Source: Pseudohongiella sp. (lineage in GTDB: Bacteria > Pseudomonadota > Gammaproteobacteria > Pseudomonadales > Pseudohongiellaceae). From it: a DNA stretch of 64,000 bases. Within the stretch, counting starts at the first letter, position 1, and each line of letters opens with the position of its first letter. The DNA lies in assembly GCA_030696315.1 (NCBI GenBank), contig JAUYSM010000109.1, positions 16,702 to 80,701 on the forward strand, written 5' to 3'. Positions 60,090 through 64,000 of this stretch are shown in pieces. The notes beneath the pieces were generated by a model that worked only from the letters and a program-made list of their open reading frames with translations, did no database searches and was not told the origin of the DNA. Made by a program: the position numbers and the translations under genes.

Positions 60090-63000
60090 ATGGCATTAAC
60101 CACCACATCGATCAGACGCCCTGTTGCCACTACCATGGTGTTCCTGATCATCATCACGCTGGGCACCTTGTCTTTCCGCTTTTTACCGGTTGATCTGCTG
60201 CCCGCCATTGAAATGCCTGAGTTGTCAGTGCAGGTCAGTTATCCCAATGTCGGCCCGGAAGAAATCGAGTTGCTTATCACCGAGCCACTGGAGAACGCGC
60301 TGTCCGTCGTGCCTGATGTTGAACGCATGACCTCGTTTTCGCGCGAAGGCAACGCTTCGGTGTCGCTGCGTTTTGCCCAAGGTGTTGATCTTGACGTGAT
60401 CAGCAACGACGTGCGCGAAGCCCTTGACCGCGTGCGCCGTTCCATACCCGATGAGGCCGATGCGCCGCGTATCAACCGGTTTAATCCTGACGATCAACCG
60501 ATTGTGGTCATCGGTGCGCAGTCCACGCTCGATATGATGGAATTGACGCGCATACTTGAGCGCGATCTGGCGCGCCGCTTTGAACAGATTCCCGGCGTGG
60601 GTGCCATTGATATCTGGGGCGGCATCAACCGCGAAATTCGTGTGGAAGTCAGCCGGGACCGGTTGTTGGCCAGCGGGCTGACCATGAATGATATCAGCGC
60701 TGCTATTGGGCGCGAGAACACCACATTGCCCGGCGGCAACGTGCAGCGCGGACTCAGCGATTTGTATGTGCGCTCACGCGGCGAATATGACAACGTGCAG
60801 GAAGTGCGTGACACGGTAATCCGTACCGTCAACGGCGTGCCGATTCGTGTCGCAGACCTGGCGGAAGTATCGCTGGACAGGCGCGACATTGGTCGCTTTG
60901 TCGAAATCAACGAAACCCCGATGCTGCGACTGGGTATCCGCAAACAGTCCGGCGCCAACACAGTGGCTGTGGCACAAGAGATTCGCCGCGAGGCCGAACG
61001 CATTTCAGCCGAACGCCCTGATATCAACATGATTGTGATTCAGGATCAAAGCCAGTTTATCCAGCAGTCCATCGACAGTGTGCGTAACTCCGCGCTGTGG
61101 GGTGGCATGTTGACAGTGATTGTGTTGCTGGCGTTTTTCCGCAATGGGTCCATCACCATGGTGATCTCGGTTGCGATCCCGATTGCCATCATTTCCACCT
61201 TCGGCCTCTTGTATTTTGGCGGTTTGACGCTCAATCAAATGAGTTTTGGTGGACTGGCCTTGGGCGTGGGCATGATTGTCGACAATGCCATTGTGGTGAT
61301 CGAAAACATCGTGCGCTTGAGGCAGGGCGGCGCCTCCAAAATGGAAGCCGCAGCCGAAGGTACTCGTCAGGTGACCGGTGCAGTGGTGGCCTCGACACTG
61401 ACCACACTGGTGATATTTTTGCCGGTGCTGTTTATGCAAACCACCACCGGTGCCATGTATCAGGAATTGGCATTGGTGGTCGCGTTCTCACTGATCTGTT
61501 CCCTATTCGTGGCACTGACCTTGGTGCCCATGTTGGCCAGCCGGTTTTTATCAGTGGTGCCGGATGCTGAACGTACAGGTCCCATCGGCGGCAACGAGCG
61601 TGTGTTGCAAGCCATGGAAAATCGTTATGAGGGCGCTCTGAGTTGGTCGCTGCGTCACCCGATCATTGTGGTGGCGGGTACTGTTGCGCTGCTCGGCGCC
61701 GCGCTGTTTGGTACGCGCTACCTGTCCTACGAATTGAGCCCTCAGGCGCAGGCCGACAGTATTCGTATTCGCATGAGCATGGATCAAGGCACCAATATTG
61801 CCATTCTGCACTCCTACCTGATGGAAATGGATACCGTGGTGCAGTCCATTCTTCCACCTCAGGATGTCTTGCATTACTTGCGTGATGTGTCAAACGGCAG
61901 CGCAGAAATAGAAATACAACTGGTGCCCCAGGGTGAGCGCAGTATGAACGCGGACGCCTTGGCTGATTTTTTACGTGCGCGCGTTCAGCAGGCGATTCCC
62001 GGAATGCGTGTGCAAGTGCGTGCGCAGTCTGGCATGGGCTTTATGAACCGCATGATGGGGTCCAGCGGCGGCGACGATGCGGTACAGATCGAGTTGCGTG
62101 GTTATGATCTGGATCAGGCGGTACAAGTGGCGCAAGCCGTGCAGCAGCGGGTTGAGTTGATTCCCGGCATCGCCGACGTCAACTTGAGTCGTCTGGAAGG
62201 GCGTCCCGAACAGAATATCCGTTTTGATCGCGAGCGGATGGCCAGTCTCGGTATCAGCGTCGCGGACGTCAGCCGCGCCGTACAGGCCAGTATTGGTGGA
62301 TCACGTGCCGGGGTGTTCCGCGATCGTGGTGAGGAAATTGATATTGTGGTGCGTCTGCGTCAGGAAGATCGCCTGAACGTGCAGGACATCGACAATATTT
62401 CCATCCGCGCCTCAAACGGCCAGGTGGTGCCTTTGTCGTCGCTGGTGACCAGCAGTTATGACCGCGGCCCGACCGACATTCGTCGTATTGATGGCCAGCG
62501 CGTGACCTTTATTAATGCCAATCTGCAAAGCGGTGTTGCTCTCGGTGATGCGGTTGATCGTATTCGTGCCGATCTGGCGCTGATGCCGCTGCCTGACGGT
62601 TTTTCGCTGGTGTACGGCGGCCAGTATGAAGAGCAACAAAAAGCCCAACGTGATTTTGTGATGGCTATTGTGATGGCACTGGTGCTGATTTACATGGTCA
62701 TGGCCGCGCAGTTTGAGCGTTACCTGGATCCGCTGATTGTCATGTTTTCAGTGCCGCTGGCGATTGTGGGCGTAGTGCCCATGTTGTTGGCGACCGGTAC
62801 CACACTCAACATGCAGAGTTTTATGGGGTTAATCATGTTGATTGGTATTGTGGTTAATAATGCCATTCTGCTGGTGGATTACATCAACATGATGCGCCGT
62901 GAGGAAGGCATGGATCTGGTGCCCGCCGTCATCAAAGCTGGCAAGCTCCGTATGCGTCCTATCCTGATGACCACGCTGACCACCGTGCTGGGCCTGATGC

Positions 63001-63203
63001 CAATGGCCTTGGGCATTGGCGCCGGCGCCGAAATGCAGGCATCGCTGGGTCGCGTGGTGATTGGTGGCTTGCTGGCTTCGACACTGATTACACTGGTGTT
63101 TATCCCGGTGGTATATGTCGGTGCGTACACCGTGCGCGGCTGGATTACCGACCGCATTGCCGGTCGTCGTTCAGTCAAGCTTGCGCATCGTCCTCAGTCG
63201 TAG
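60090..63203 (+). CDS. RND family efflux pump permease (HAE1-like)
   Basis: This 1037-residue pump has the RND layout: 12 TM helices, two large periplasmic loops, two pseudo-repeat halves. TM4 reads GVGMIVDNAIVVIENI, so the second Asp of the AcrB pair (D408) is Asn. TM10 reads GIVVNNAILLVDYIN, with Asn at the AcrB K940 position. These differences recur in a large clade of non-AcrB exporters, so proton coupling probably uses a reduced relay. It is 54 bp after its adaptor. The substrate is not given; an outer-membrane channel must come from elsewhere. Confidence 0.93.
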   Translation: MALTTTSIRRPVATTMVFLIIITLGTLSFRFLPVDLLPAIEMPELSVQVSYPNVGPEEIELLITEPLENALSVVPDVERMTSFSREGNASVSLRFAQGVDLDVISNDVREALDRVRRSIPDEADAPRINRFNPDDQPIVVIGAQSTLDMMELTRILERDLARRFEQIPGVGAIDIWGGINREIRVEVSRDRLLASGLTMNDISAAIGRENTTLPGGNVQRGLSDLYVRSRGEYDNVQEVRDTVIRTVNGVPIRVADLAEVSLDRRDIGRFVEINETPMLRLGIRKQSGANTVAVAQEIRREAERISAERPDINMIVIQDQSQFIQQSIDSVRNSALWGGMLTVIVLLAFFRNGSITMVISVAIPIAIISTFGLLYFGGLTLNQMSFGGLALGVGMIVDNAIVVIENIVRLRQGGASKMEAAAEGTRQVTGAVVASTLTTLVIFLPVLFMQTTTGAMYQELALVVAFSLICSLFVALTLVPMLASRFLSVVPDAERTGPIGGNERVLQAMENRYEGALSWSLRHPIIVVAGTVALLGAALFGTRYLSYELSPQAQADSIRIRMSMDQGTNIAILHSYLMEMDTVVQSILPPQDVLHYLRDVSNGSAEIEIQLVPQGERSMNADALADFLRARVQQAIPGMRVQVRAQSGMGFMNRMMGSSGGDDAVQIELRGYDLDQAVQVAQAVQQRVELIPGIADVNLSRLEGRPEQNIRFDRERMASLGISVADVSRAVQASIGGSRAGVFRDRGEEIDIVVRLRQEDRLNVQDIDNISIRASNGQVVPLSSLVTSSYDRGPTDIRRIDGQRVTFINANLQSGVALGDAVDRIRADLALMPLPDGFSLVYGGQYEEQQKAQRDFVMAIVMALVLIYMVMAAQFERYLDPLIVMFSVPLAIVGVVPMLLATGTTLNMQSFMGLIMLIGIVVNNAILLVDYINMMRREEGMDLVPAVIKAGKLRMRPILMTTLTTVLGLMPMALGIGAGAEMQASLGRVVIGGLLASTLITLVFIPVVYVGAYTVRGWITDRIAGRRSVKLAHRPQS

Positions 63204-63523
63204 TTGAGGAGGGTGCTTTGCGTGTTGTCATTTGATCTCATCCTTTGATCAATAAAAACTGTTAGCAGAAGCTCAAGTCTAACCTTCCCGGAGGATGTGC
63301 CCCAAGTGGTTCATCACGAAATGGAATGGTTCAGCGCTGGTTAACTCATGTGCGCATAAGAAGGCAATAAATGACCTCTTATTGTTGAATAAAGAGTTTA
63401 ATGGGCCTAATATGTCCTCTCAATAAGCCAGCCAGTATCATCATGGTACAGTCAGTGTGAGTTGGTATATAAATGGCTATAATTGGCCTCTTATATCGAT
63501 TTTATTCAATTAAAAGGCTTTTT
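63204..63523. promoter_or_regulatory. 320-bp leader of hipBA with HipB-type dyads
   Basis: No gene is seen in this stretch. It contains AATAA-N8-TTATT at 63366-63383 and TATAA-N8-TTATA at 63478-63495, each with a WTGRCCTC core. A related copy (63519-63536) covers the hipB start at 63524. The middle dyad contains a TATAAT -10 box (63478-63483). More diverged GGCCTAATAT (63404) and GTCCTCTCAA (63414) copies lie between. The 5-8-5 geometry equals that of E. coli HipB operators, so autorepression is likely. Near 63191-63210 is a weak hairpin after the RND stop. Confidence 0.6.
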
Positions 63524-63892
63524 ATGGCCTCTAAAATAGATTTTAAAGTGGCTCCGCCCGATACCGTGCTGCGAGAAATCGGCGCGCGGGTTGCCTCAGC
63601 TCGCTTGCAGCAAAACATCACACAAGCAGAACTGGCGGAAAAATCGGGGATTGCCGTTCGAACCCTGCGTCGCCTTGAGGCAGGACAAGGTGGCTCGATT
63701 GATACCTTGATTCGTTTACTGCAGGCGCTGGGTCAGGCGGAGTTGCTGGATGTCATGCTGCCACAGGCCGGCATCAGCCCAATGCAGTCCATCAGGACCT
63801 CAGGCCGCAACCCTACTCCACGCAGCCGGGCCAGAAAAAAAGCCATCAAAACCACCTCATCATGGTCCTGGGATAAGCAGGAGACGCCCTGA
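63524..63892 (+). CDS. hipB: HipB-like antitoxin, XRE helix-turn-helix
   Basis: This 122-residue protein has a Cro/C1-type HTH over about 12-75: IGARVASARLQQNITQAELAEKSGIAVRTLRRLEAGQGGSIDTLIRLLQALG. A basic tail follows (PRSRARKKAIKTTSSWSW), and the C-terminus would plug into the partner HipA. The ATG at 63524 follows AAGG by six bases. Its stop codon shares a base with the HipA start, so the pair is coupled. Repeated dyads upstream fit autoregulation with HipA. Identity as HipB rests on order and geometry. Confidence 0.85.
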   Translation: MASKIDFKVAPPDTVLREIGARVASARLQQNITQAELAEKSGIAVRTLRRLEAGQGGSIDTLIRLLQALGQAELLDVMLPQAGISPMQSIRTSGRNPTPRSRARKKAIKTTSSWSWDKQETP

Positions 63893-64000
63893 TGAGCGCC
63901 GAAGTGAGGCTCTGGGGCAGAACCATCGGTGCGGTCATCTGGGATGTTGAGCGTGAAATTGGCGTTTTTGAGTACGATGCCTCCTTCATGCGCTCGGGCA
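63892..64000 (+). CDS. hipA: HipA-like toxin, partial (cut by window end)
   Basis: The ATG at 63892 overlaps the hipB stop (TGATG), and the frame stays open to the end of the window for about 36 codons. The N-terminus (SAEVRLWGRTIGAVIWDVEREIGVFEYD) reads like the first strands of HipA family kinases, which begin with a subdomain of this form. Full-length members of about 400-440 residues phosphorylate glutamyl-tRNA synthetase or other proteins. The kinase motifs lie beyond the window and cannot be checked here. Confidence 0.75.
   Translation, partial: MSAEVRLWGRTIGAVIWDVEREIGVFEYDASFMRSG

Noticed and set aside
60494..61030. 178-codon open frame antisense to the RND pump
   Set aside because: Serine/arginine-rich translation typical of antisense frames in a high-GC coding region.

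Overview
The window looks like a chromosomal segment of a marine, heterotrophic gammaproteobacterium, perhaps from the Cellvibrionales, Pseudohongiellaceae or a related oligotrophic group. That placement is inferred from gene content (YfbR, LiuR-type MerR regulator, fused isobutyryl-CoA mutase, biosynthetic SpeA, TonB receptor, sulfatase, Tat-exported sugar enzymes) and no marker gene was compared. Coding density is high. I found no rRNA, tRNA, CRISPR array or complete insertion sequence. Two toxin-antitoxin loci (a VapBC-type pair near 20 kb and a HipBA-type pair cut by the right edge) and two kinds of small palindromic repeats are the only mobile-looking or selfish-looking elements.

Layout. 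0-8 kb: an autoregulated-looking HTH gene, YfbR, an MFS carrier coupled to a divergent PEP carboxylase, a Na+/Ca2+ exchanger and a DUF418 membrane protein. 8-13 kb: a LiuR-like regulator with thiolase on the minus strand, facing the three-domain mutase IcmF; a perfect palindrome between them is the likely shared operator. 13-28 kb: housekeeping and stress genes, namely AraC and GlxA-type regulators, TauE/SafE permease, EVE protein, D-amino-acid dehydrogenase with a divergent Lrp regulator, a four-gene DUF2975/HTH/DUF1330/PfpI operon, VapBC, a TetR gene with two operators, Ogt-like and AlkA-like DNA repair genes, rhodanese, a TPR/2-oxoglutarate oxygenase and PhoD.

28-42 kb is the most distinctive accessory region. 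A minus-strand operon (sulfatase, hydroxyacid dehydrogenase, large secreted alpha/beta hydrolase) abuts a sugar-oxidation island: a GMC flavoprotein with a [3Fe-4S] cysteine motif and its Tat-exported small subunit, three TIM-barrel isomerase-like proteins (two with Tat-like signals), a DUF1080 protein, a Gfo/Idh/MocA oxidoreductase and a sugar/nucleoside-type MFS carrier. Together they fit a pathway that oxidises glycosides at C3, cleaves the 3-keto-glycoside and processes the resulting keto-sugar. The exact substrate is not evident.

42-47 kb: a PEBP protein, a TetR regulator, and a surface locus of cupredoxin, outer-membrane barrel and TonB-dependent receptor. 47-54 kb: an ABC exporter whose permease is fused to an M1 metallopeptidase, its ATPase, and an M28 lipoprotein peptidase. 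54-58 kb: a CoA-transferase, a VOC protein, and arginine decarboxylase plus agmatinase (putrescine synthesis). 58-64 kb: an RND efflux adaptor with a glycine-rich tandem repeat, its pump, then hipB with the start of hipA.
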